Part shown: piece by piece, positions 36,370 through 43,819 of the stretch
How positions within the stretch are numbered: the stretch's first letter is position 1
Layout: each line of letters begins with the position of its first letter
Assembly (NCBI GenBank): GCA_003056245.1
Contig: MVDH01000003.1
Coordinates: 546,156 to 610,155 of the forward strand
Direction of reading: 5' to 3'
Source: Cellvibrio sp. 79
GTDB lineage: Bacteria > Pseudomonadota > Gammaproteobacteria > Pseudomonadales > Cellvibrionaceae
Length of the DNA: 64,000 nucleotides
Made by a program: the position numbers and the translations under genes
The notes under the pieces: generated by a model
Database searches by the model: none
Seen by the model: only the letters and a program-made list of their open reading frames with translations
What the model was told of the DNA's origin: nothing

Positions 36370-37914
36370 CTAATAAAGGCTCAAGCCCTGGTGCTGGATG
36401 CTGGCGACCAACTGGCGCAATTCTTTATCCAGTGCGCGATCCTCGTTGAGAAACGGATGATCCCGGCGGATTTCAGCAAGGGTAACCGCAATTCCACCCT
36501 GCACAGCGCGCGCATCTGCATTGTCGCGCTGGCGAAGCTCCACGCCCTGACAAGCGGCGAGCAAGCAAGCGGCAGCCACCTGCTCGGTTAGCTGCAAAAT
36601 GCGCAGGCAATCGCGTGCGGCGATCGTACCCATGCTGACTTTGTCCTGGTTATGGCATTCGGTAGAACGCGAAAACACACTGGCAGGCATGGTCAGTTTT
36701 AATGCTTCGGCGGTCCAGGCAGAAACACCAATCTGCACCGCTTTAAAACCATGGTTAATGGCATTGCGCGGAGCGCTGGCCCCCGAAAGGTTGGCTGGCA
36801 AACCCTGGTTGAATTTGGGATCGACCAACTGCGCGAGCTGGCGATCCAGCAAATCGGCAATATTGGCCACAGCAGTTTTCATCGCATCCATCACAAAAGC
36901 GATATGGCCGCCGTAAAAATGACCGCCATGCAACACGTGTTCACCCACAGCATCGATGATGGGATTATCGTTCGCGCTGTTTAATTCGTTTTCAATAAAC
37001 TGCCGCCACCAGGGCAGGCTATCAGCAGCCACGCCGATAACATGCGGAGCGCAGCGTAACGAATAACGATCCTGTAAACGATGGGGATTGCGCGGCGGCT
37101 CCCCGGCGTGCAAATCCGCGCGCAGCCAGGCCGCAATTTGCTGCTGGCCGGGATGGGGTTTGGTGGCAAAGAGCAACTCGTCAAAATGATGGGCATTGCC
37201 CTGGATCGCTACAGTAACCAGGGCCGTGATACGCGTGGCCAGTTGGATCAGGTATTGGGTGCGGCCGTAAGCCAGGCAAGCGAGCGCGGTCATCACCGCC
37301 GTACCATTCATGAGTGCCAGCCCTTCTTTCGGGCGCAAGCGGGCGGGGGTTATCCCCAATTCGGCAAACACCTCCGCCGTCGCCCGGCGCTGGCCACGGT
37401 AATAAAGCTCGCGCTCACCGCATAATACCGCCGCCACATACGACAAGGGTGTCAGATCGCCACTCGCGCCAACCGAACCCTCCTCCGGGATAACCGGAAC
37501 CAGGTCCCGTTGCAGTAATGTCGCCAGCGCTTGCAGCAACTCGTAACTCACTCCCGAATAACCCCGCGCCAACGAGGCCAGCCGTGTTACCAAAACCGCC
37601 CGCCCCACCAACGGTGAAAATTCGGCGCCGAGCCCACAGCCATGGAAGGTGTAGAGATGTTGCGGCATGTCGGGCACCAGCTCCGCCGGAATCGCCGTCG
37701 TGCACGAATCACCATAGCCGGTGGTTACGCCGTAAATAACACCATCCTCTTCCAGCAAACAGTCAAGAAAATCCGCACCGCGCCTGATCCGCGCGCAAAA
37801 TTCGCTTTCCTCGCTGAGGACGAGGGTGCGGCGCTGGTGCGCGAGATCGAGTACATCCTCAATGTTCAGCAGTTGATCGTCGATTACTAATTCTGGAAAA
37901 ACCGGTTGGGTCAT
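36370..37914 (-). CDS. MIO-type aromatic amino acid ammonia-lyase (HAL/PAL/TAL family)
   Basis: A 514-residue lyase. The MIO cofactor tripeptide Ala-Ser-Gly is at 150-152 (G-S-V-G-A-S-G-D-L-T-P-L), and the lid Tyr61 is in Y-G-V-T-T-G-Y-G. At the substrate-selectivity pair the sequence reads Phe90-His91 (L-Y-T-F-H-G-C-G). As I recall, HAL has S-H, PAL F-L and TAL H-L there, so substrate is ambiguous. In this operon it probably makes an aromatic acrylic acid starter such as coumarate or cinnamate. ATG at 37914 is given; an in-frame TTG at 37920 sits better behind GGAGG. Confidence 0.9.
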   Translation of the reverse strand: MTQPVFPELVIDDQLLNIEDVLDLAHQRRTLVLSEESEFCARIRRGADFLDCLLEEDGVIYGVTTGYGDSCTTAIPAELVPDMPQHLYTFHGCGLGAEFSPLVGRAVLVTRLASLARGYSGVSYELLQALATLLQRDLVPVIPEEGSVGASGDLTPLSYVAAVLCGERELYYRGQRRATAEVFAELGITPARLRPKEGLALMNGTAVMTALACLAYGRTQYLIQLATRITALVTVAIQGNAHHFDELLFATKPHPGQQQIAAWLRADLHAGEPPRNPHRLQDRYSLRCAPHVIGVAADSLPWWRQFIENELNSANDNPIIDAVGEHVLHGGHFYGGHIAFVMDAMKTAVANIADLLDRQLAQLVDPKFNQGLPANLSGASAPRNAINHGFKAVQIGVSAWTAEALKLTMPASVFSRSTECHNQDKVSMGTIAARDCLRILQLTEQVAAACLLAACQGVELRQRDNADARAVQGGIAVTLAEIRRDHPFLNEDRALDKELRQLVASIQHQGLSLY

Positions 37915-37921
37915 GGACAAC

Positions 37922-38941
37922 TTAATCCTCCCCGGACGGGGTATTAGTGGGGGATACCACTGGCATAGTGGGTTGATGCCAGAAATCAAAAAAGTTAAAC
38001 CATTCGAAAGGATGCCGGCGACATTGCGCCTCTAACTGGCGGGCATATTCCTCTACCAGTGCCTGCAAATGTTGCGCACGCTGTTTGCGCGCAACCTGGG
38101 CGCCATCGCCCAGCCATTGGAAGCGTATCTGGTAGCGCCCGCGCTGCTGCGGATCGCGCGCGCAAAATACCGTCACCAGCGGGACTTTCAGAATAGTTGC
38201 CAGGGTAAAAGGCCCGGCGGGAAAAGGAGCTGGCTCGCCGAGGAAGTTGGCGTAGATCGAATTCTGTGGGCTGCTCACCGGCACACGGTCACCCGCGATA
38301 ACCACAAACTCTCCGCGCTCCACGCGCTCACTCAACATCATCGCCGTGGCGGGCGTAATCTCGGTAACCTGCAGCAAGTCGGTATGGCTATGCCCGATTT
38401 GCTCGCGAAAAAAGCGATTGAATTTTTGCGAATTTTTGGTGTGCACCATGATGGTCAAGCGCATTTGGGGGTGGCGTGCAGACAAACAGCGGCATATCTC
38501 GAAATTGCCGTGATGGGAAATAACGAGCACCGCACCGCGCTGCCGGGCAAGCAGGTCGCGGATAATATGCCCACCGTCTACTGTCACATCGTCAATGCTG
38601 ATTTTGCCTTTCCATACCGCCAACTTATCGATGATTGCCATCCCGAATCGCCAGAAATGGCGAAAACCCAACCAGTGAATCCAGCCATCGGGCAATGCTC
38701 CTTGCACACGTAACCGGCGCAACCAATCAAGCGATGCACGGCGGGCGTTATGGTTCGCCAGGAAGTAATAAAGGATTACCGGAAATAACATCACTTTGAA
38801 CAATGGCCGCCCACCCAACTGGAAGCAGCCGAACATGAAGCGCATCCCGCCAATGGCACCGGCCTCGGAAATTTGCGCCCAGTGGGTCGCCTGAGGTTTA
38901 GCCGGTGGGAGGGGCGATGGTGGCTTGTGCGCAGTGTTCAT
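37922..38941 (-). CDS. LpxL/HtrB-like acyltransferase
   Basis: A 339-residue membrane-associated acyltransferase. A hydrophobic helix lies near 50-65, and S-H-H-G-N-F-E carries the H-x-x-x-x-E/D catalytic motif of the lysophospholipid/lipid A acyltransferase family. C-terminal P-F-E-W-F-N-F-F-D-F-W is also typical. It may attach an acyl or aryl-polyene chain to the lipid carrier. The glycosyltransferase stop and this ATG abut (TAAATG); in some clusters the two activities are one fused protein. Confidence 0.87.
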   Translation of the reverse strand: MNTAHKPPSPLPPAKPQATHWAQISEAGAIGGMRFMFGCFQLGGRPLFKVMLFPVILYYFLANHNARRASLDWLRRLRVQGALPDGWIHWLGFRHFWRFGMAIIDKLAVWKGKISIDDVTVDGGHIIRDLLARQRGAVLVISHHGNFEICRCLSARHPQMRLTIMVHTKNSQKFNRFFREQIGHSHTDLLQVTEITPATAMMLSERVERGEFVVIAGDRVPVSSPQNSIYANFLGEPAPFPAGPFTLATILKVPLVTVFCARDPQQRGRYQIRFQWLGDGAQVARKQRAQHLQALVEEYARQLEAQCRRHPFEWFNFFDFWHQPTMPVVSPTNTPSGED

Positions 38942-39706
38942 TTAGTGCGCCTTCACTGCCGGTTTGAATTTGCGCCCCAGCAACCAAGGCCAACGCCAGA
39001 GCATGCCGGCGAACAAGCGGATGTGCATCCAGGTAATTAATGCGTTGTCACGCCACATCAGAAAATGGGAGATTCCGTTTTCCGGATAGATGACCCTGGT
39101 TCCTACCTGGACTAACGGCCATCCCCGCCAGTACCAACGCACCATAAATTCGGTATCAAAATCCATGCGCTCGCCCATGGATTCCGCCTCCAGTAACTGA
39201 CAAGCCGGGCCTACCGGATAGACGCGAAAACCACACATCGAATCTTCCACTTGCAGCGACAAGGTATTGAGCCACACCAGAACATGGGTGAGGTAGCGGC
39301 AGTAAAAGCGAATTTTCGGTACCGACTCGTTGTACACCGGCTTACCCGCCACCAAGGTAGCCGGAGCCGCGCTGGCCAATGCCAGAAAACGCGGAATGTC
39401 ATCTATGTTGTGCTGGCCATCAGCATCAACCTGCAAGGCATGGCTAAAACCCAACTGTTGTGCCGTGCGCAACCCGGTTTTAATAGCGCCGCCCTTACCG
39501 CGATTAGCGGGGTGAGTCACCATCCGGACATTGCTATAGCTGGCAACCAGTTCTTGTAAAACCGTATGGGAACCCGCCTCGCTACCGTCATCAACCAATA
39601 TTACCGGCAGCCCCATGGCCGCAATGCGGGCAAGTGCCTGCCCTAAAACCTGGTGATGGTTATACACCGGAATGAGGACACAGGGGCGGAAGCTTGAATC
39701 GTGCAT
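38942..39706 (-). CDS. GT2-family glycosyltransferase
   Basis: A 254-residue GT-A enzyme: I-P-V-Y-N-H at the N-terminus, V-D-D-G-S, G-K-G-G-A-I-K-T-G and the metal-binding D-A-D-G-Q-H. It probably adds a sugar to the lipid that carries the aryl-polyene. Start and stop abut the flanking genes directly, showing tight operon packing. Confidence 0.9.
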   Translation of the reverse strand: MHDSSFRPCVLIPVYNHHQVLGQALARIAAMGLPVILVDDGSEAGSHTVLQELVASYSNVRMVTHPANRGKGGAIKTGLRTAQQLGFSHALQVDADGQHNIDDIPRFLALASAAPATLVAGKPVYNESVPKIRFYCRYLTHVLVWLNTLSLQVEDSMCGFRVYPVGPACQLLEAESMGERMDFDTEFMVRWYWRGWPLVQVGTRVIYPENGISHFLMWRDNALITWMHIRLFAGMLWRWPWLLGRKFKPAVKAH

Positions 39707-41431
39707 CTAGGTCTCGTTGCTAAATAAAATACGGCCGCTGGAAAAAGTGGCAGGGTTGGCCATACCGGGCTCCGTGCGATAGCTGAAATACAGCTTTCCC
39801 TTCGCGGGCGAGTAATCCAGCTCCAATTGCAGCCGCGTGGATGGAACAACCAATTGCTGGAATTTGACCGCTTCCAGCCCCGTAAATTCGCCCAGATCGC
39901 CCCAATGCTCACGCGCATAATGTACCGCCCAATGGGTCTGGACGATGCCGGGTAGCACCGGATTGCCGGGAAAATGCCCGTCGAAGTAAAGCAAATTAGC
40001 CGGTATTTCCAGGGTAAGGTGCAATCCACATTCCTGCTCAGCGCGGGTGATGAGGATTGGCAGTACCGATCCCCCAGCGCCGGTCATTTCATTATCAAAC
40101 AGCGCCTGCAGCGCAGCTTGTGTGACCTTGCCCTGGGCATTTAAGGGCAACCCGGTGGGATAACGCCAATAACGCGGAATGGCAATGCGCTCCAGGGAGC
40201 GATCCAGCCCCCGCTTGAGGTGCTCGTTTAACGCATTCTTGCCATGATCGTGCATGAATGTGCGGCCATCTTCGGTAAGCACAACGACAGCGCCGAGCCT
40301 GTCACCACGCTCCGGCAATACGATTACCCGTACCTCTTGCACTTCCGGGCGCTGCGCTATCAGTTTTTCCACTGCCAGCAACGAAATACGTTTGCCCGCG
40401 ACTTTGGCAATACGATCAACACGACCCGACAACCGAAAACCAGATCCGGCCATGTCCGCCTTATCGGCGGTAATAAACCATCCGGCATCCGGCAGGTGGG
40501 CGCTTTTTACCTGCAACAGGTTGCTGGCTTCTTCGATAGCGATATTGACACCGGGTAAGCACTGCCAGGTTTCATCGGTTACCTGCTCACGCCAGCCAAT
40601 TCCCCCCGTTTCCGTGCTGCCATAAACTTCGGTAATGACTTGCCCCAGCTGTTCACTCGCCGCTATCGCCGCTGGCTTCGCCAAGGGTGCGCCGGAAGAA
40701 AAGACAGCGCAGGGCAAGGCTTTGAACCCGATGGGTGACAGCCGGTTCAGGTGAGCGGGACTGGTTACAATCGCTAGTCGCAAATGCTCGTCGGCATCTA
40801 CCGCCAACTCTTCCCAGTAATCGCGCTCGCGACTGATAAAAGCGCGGCCGCTGACCAATGGCCACAACAGCCGGAATAACAATCCATAAATGTGCTGGTG
40901 CGACACGCTGCCGGTAATAACTGCCTGTGCCAATTGCGCACCGCGAAACTGTTCCAGCGCTGCAAGTTCTGCCTCCAACTGGGCGAAGGATTTGGCCACC
41001 GGTTCCGGCGCGCCGCTCGAACCAGAGGTAAATAACACCAGCGCACAGGTTTGCGCCGCAACGGGAACTTGCCCAGGCAACTGGCTGGCTTCAATGCCGG
41101 GAGCAATACTGTCTGCACCGGGAAAATCCCCAGCCAGACAACACCCCTGCTGCTGCAATTGTGCAACTGTGGCGGGCAGATTATTCGCGGGCAATAACGC
41201 CTGTTTCCCCAGTCGCCACACCGCAAATAGCGCCGCCAGAAATTCCAGCCCATCGCGCTGGTAAAGCGCAATACAGGTTGTATCGACACTAGCCAGCGCC
41301 GTTTGCCATTGCGCAATACGCCTACAAAACCGGCTCCAGGGAACCGGCGTTTTATCATCATAAGCAAGGATATGCCCAGCCGTATAAACACTGGCCGGGT
41401 TGCTAACCAACAGGCGTAAACTCATTATCAT
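39707..41431 (-). CDS. fused acyl-ACP ligase (ApeH-like) and hotdog dehydratase (ApeI-like)
   Basis: A 574-residue two-domain enzyme. The N-terminal AMP-binding domain has T-S-G-S-S-G at 135-140, Y-G-S-T-E-T-G-G and a late K-V-T-Q-A-A. It would activate the aromatic acid and load it on the ACP. The last ~120 residues are a FabA/FabZ-like hotdog with Y-F-D-G-H-F-P-G-N-P-V-L-P-G; His486 is the likely catalytic residue. In many clusters these are separate genes. Start may be either of two nearby ATGs (41431 or 41425). Confidence 0.88.
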   Translation of the reverse strand: MIMSLRLLVSNPASVYTAGHILAYDDKTPVPWSRFCRRIAQWQTALASVDTTCIALYQRDGLEFLAALFAVWRLGKQALLPANNLPATVAQLQQQGCCLAGDFPGADSIAPGIEASQLPGQVPVAAQTCALVLFTSGSSGAPEPVAKSFAQLEAELAALEQFRGAQLAQAVITGSVSHQHIYGLLFRLLWPLVSGRAFISRERDYWEELAVDADEHLRLAIVTSPAHLNRLSPIGFKALPCAVFSSGAPLAKPAAIAASEQLGQVITEVYGSTETGGIGWREQVTDETWQCLPGVNIAIEEASNLLQVKSAHLPDAGWFITADKADMAGSGFRLSGRVDRIAKVAGKRISLLAVEKLIAQRPEVQEVRVIVLPERGDRLGAVVVLTEDGRTFMHDHGKNALNEHLKRGLDRSLERIAIPRYWRYPTGLPLNAQGKVTQAALQALFDNEMTGAGGSVLPILITRAEQECGLHLTLEIPANLLYFDGHFPGNPVLPGIVQTHWAVHYAREHWGDLGEFTGLEAVKFQQLVVPSTRLQLELDYSPAKGKLYFSYRTEPGMANPATFSSGRILFSNET

Positions 41432-41449
41432 TTATTAATCTTGACGTTT

Positions 41450-42004
41450 TTATTGTCGTATTCGCTGGCGTACCAGATATTCACCCGCAAACAGCAAGCC
41501 CATCAATACGTAGGCCACAAGCCCGTTATAGATGGCCCAGACCTTATCGCTAGCGAATAAAGTAGCAGCGGCAATGGTCCCGTTTACAGTAAAGAACGCG
41601 CACCACACCATGGTCACCTTGCGTGTATAGGGAATGGCCCGTGCCGGTAAATCCGGCTCACGCATACGCGCAAAACGTTCGATCATGGTTGGCGGCTGCC
41701 AGAGGCTAAAGGCAAACACCCCCAGCATGAGGGCATTCATCACCACCGGATAAACCTTCAAGCCAGCCACTGAACCTGTTGCCAGGGTAACTCCTGCAAT
41801 CAGGGCAATAACAACCATCAACAGCACGGTGTTTGCCGAAGGAAGCCCCAGCCAGCGATTGGCGACGAGCCGCGCACACGCCAACGCGATCAGCACCAAC
41901 GCGAGCGGCTTTACCCCCCAATACTCCAACCCGAGGTAAACCAGCAGTGGGTAAAAAACCAGCGCGAGACCTGCGAGCAGCGGTACCAGGTACAACGCGC
42001 GCAC
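41450..42004 (-). CDS. COG4648-type membrane protein of the aryl-polyene operon
   Basis: A 184-residue protein with about five to six membrane helices and a conserved cytoplasmic segment around W-Q-P-P-T-M-I-E-R-F-A-R and R-K-V-T-M-V-W-C-A-F-F. Homologues occur next to the ACP in aryl-polyene clusters; role unknown. The GTG start is two bases from the ACP stop. Confidence 0.8.
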   Translation of the reverse strand: MRALYLVPLLAGLALVFYPLLVYLGLEYWGVKPLALVLIALACARLVANRWLGLPSANTVLLMVVIALIAGVTLATGSVAGLKVYPVVMNALMLGVFAFSLWQPPTMIERFARMREPDLPARAIPYTRKVTMVWCAFFTVNGTIAAATLFASDKVWAIYNGLVAYVLMGLLFAGEYLVRQRIRQ

Positions 42005-42006
42005 GA

Positions 42007-42285
42007 TTAATCCCGTGTGCGGCGTTCGGCAACCAGCGCCGCCAGGTTGCGTACGCTGGCAAAATGCTTGCGCGTTTCGGAGGACTCGGCATCCAGCTTC
42101 ACGCCATAGCGCTTTTGCAAGGCTACGCCCAACTCCAGCGCATCGATCGAATCCAAACCCAGGCCATCCACAAACAGCGGTGCGTCATCATCAATATCAG
42201 AAGGGCCGATATCCTCAAGGTCCAATGTGTCGATAATCAGCAGTTTCAACTCCTGCACCAAAGCGTCGGTGGATATCGCGTTCAT
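42007..42285 (-). CDS. acyl carrier protein
   Basis: A 92-residue acidic ACP. The phosphopantetheine site is Ser46 in G-L-G-L-D-S-I-D-A-L-E-L. It carries the growing aryl-polyene. Its first 71 bases overlap the end of the upstream acyltransferase gene in another frame. The N-terminal helix is needed for the fold, so the overlap appears real. Only one ACP is visible in this operon; characterised clusters often have two. Confidence 0.92.
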   Translation of the reverse strand: MNAISTDALVQELKLLIIDTLDLEDIGPSDIDDDAPLFVDGLGLDSIDALELGVALQKRYGVKLDAESSETRKHFASVRNLAALVAERRTRD

Positions 42286-43045
42286 GGTTTTTTAACTCCT
42301 CGGTAAAATAAAGTTGCAGATCGCGAGTAAGCGTGCGCGCTGCACCCGCAACAGGCTGCTGATAATAATCAACTAGCGAAATATCCTCACCCACCAGGAG
42401 TGAAATGTGGGGTTTGCGCTGGGGGATATGGTACCAGCGATGCTTTTTCGTCAATGTCAGCGGCGTACAGACGATGGTAACTGGTGTTATCCGGACTTGT
42501 GCGCGCAACGCCACATTGGCCGCACCGCGCTGGAAATACAAGGGTTCGCCCGGTGCGGTGCGCGTTCCCTCGGGGAAAATAACCAGGCTGCTGCCACTGG
42601 CAATGGACGCGCGCGCATCCTCAATCAACCCCACCGCCTCATTGTTGGCAATAAAACCGGTGAGGCGCAGGTACCCGCGCATAAAAGGATTGCTGAACAA
42701 TCGCTCCTTAACGATGCAATTCGGATTGGGGATAAACGCCATTAAAAACGCCACATCCAGCAAACAGGGATGATTAGCCAATACCAGCAACCCCGGGCGC
42801 TGCAAGCGTTCTGCATGACGTATGTCCCAGGTAACAACCCCCAACCAGCGAAGTGCGTGGATATACCAGCGAAAGGAACGATGAATAAACGCCCGCGCCT
42901 GTTGCTGGCGCTGTTGCTGATCGGAATAGCGCCAATAAAGCCAGGGGCCGATAACCCAGGGAATCAATAAACCCATTATTCCAAACAGGATAAAACCCAA
43001 GGCAGTCGCTACAAGGCGCCATAGGTAATTAATAGAGAAAATCAT
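42215..43045 (-). CDS. PlsC-like 1-acylglycerol-phosphate-type acyltransferase
   Basis: About 276 residues. N-terminal hydrophobic helices precede the catalytic motif N-H-P-C-L-L-D (H-x-x-x-x-D) and the F-P-E-G-T-R motif. It probably places acyl chains on the lipid part of the aryl-polyene product. The ATG at 43045 overlaps the preceding stop as ATGA, preferred over an upstream in-frame codon. The C-terminal tail overlaps the ACP gene. Confidence 0.87.
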   Translation of the reverse strand: MIFSINYLWRLVATALGFILFGIMGLLIPWVIGPWLYWRYSDQQQRQQQARAFIHRSFRWYIHALRWLGVVTWDIRHAERLQRPGLLVLANHPCLLDVAFLMAFIPNPNCIVKERLFSNPFMRGYLRLTGFIANNEAVGLIEDARASIASGSSLVIFPEGTRTAPGEPLYFQRGAANVALRAQVRITPVTIVCTPLTLTKKHRWYHIPQRKPHISLLVGEDISLVDYYQQPVAGAARTLTRDLQLYFTEELKNHERDIHRRFGAGVETADYRHIGP

Positions 43046-43692
43046 GGCGTTGTGCGACTCAAGCGCCATACCTGTCCCACGCTCCCCAATAACAGGTCTG
43101 CTTGCGCAGACTCCATTAGATCCACCAGTGACATCACCGGCGCTTCCAGCGCGTCGACCCGGGATTCAGGTTGCAATTGCCAGCCTGATCCGGCCGCAAC
43201 CACTATGGCGAGTGCAAACGGTTGTGAGGGTTGGTTTACATGGAGGTGATAAATCGGTGGCGGTGGTTCATCAGAAAATACGCACAGAACCTGCCCATCG
43301 GTTTGGCGGGCAATACCCAGCGCTTCAAGTAGCCCCGCCAATAGATTATGCGGTCCGCCGCTCAATGCGGTAATACCCGTGGTGAGCCCGCGATGAATAG
43401 AATAAAGGCCAGCGGTGGAATTGTGCACAGAAAGACCAAAGGCAGTAGGAGATATCAGCTCACCATTAGCAAGGTCTTGCAACAAACCGAGGGTACGACT
43501 GCACTCCCCATGACGTGAAACATACACCAGCGGCATGGGTCCATAACGCGCAACCAGCGGTTCAATCACGCTGAAAGCAGCGCGCCCGAGCATGCTCAGG
43601 CGGCGGCGCAACATCGCAGGAATTTGTGCAGCATCAGGCTGTTCACCGGACCAGGACTGCCACGCCGGAATAGCAAAGTTAAGCACTGTCAT
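43042..43692 (-). CDS. beta-ketoacyl synthase chain-length-factor-like protein (ApeC-like)
   Basis: A 216-residue, KS-derived protein lacking the active-site Cys: the region aligned to the nucleophile reads T-T-G-I-T-A-L-S-G-G. It keeps S-V-H-N-S-T-A-G-L-Y. Such partners form a heterodimer with the full KS and set chain length. First gene of the aryl-polyene operon. Confidence 0.82.
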   Translation of the reverse strand: MTVLNFAIPAWQSWSGEQPDAAQIPAMLRRRLSMLGRAAFSVIEPLVARYGPMPLVYVSRHGECSRTLGLLQDLANGELISPTAFGLSVHNSTAGLYSIHRGLTTGITALSGGPHNLLAGLLEALGIARQTDGQVLCVFSDEPPPPIYHLHVNQPSQPFALAIVVAAGSGWQLQPESRVDALEAPVMSLVDLMESAQADLLLGSVGQVWRLSRTTP

Positions 43693-43701
43693 TATTTTTT
43701 A

Positions 43702-43734
43702 TACTCACCTGCTGAACCCGCCAAAGTGTGAGTA
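43702..43734. repeat. TACTCAC / GTGAGTA inverted repeat in the aryl-polyene leader
   Basis: Seven-base arms 19 bases apart lie between the predicted promoter and the first gene start. It could be a repressor site or a leader hairpin. Confidence 0.4.
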
Positions 43735-43737
43735 TTA

Positions 43738-43767
43738 ATAATGATTATGAAAGCCAATACAGGTCAA
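43738..43767 (-). promoter_or_regulatory. predicted sigma-70 promoter of the aryl-polyene operon
   Basis: Minus-strand TTGACC and CATTAT are 18 bases apart, about 45 bases before the first gene. -35 matches five of six consensus bases, -10 four of six. Confidence 0.45.
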
Positions 43768-43819
43768 GCACTAGTAACGTCGAAAAAGATTTTTCCGGGG
43801 CCAGTGTGCAAAATTAAAA

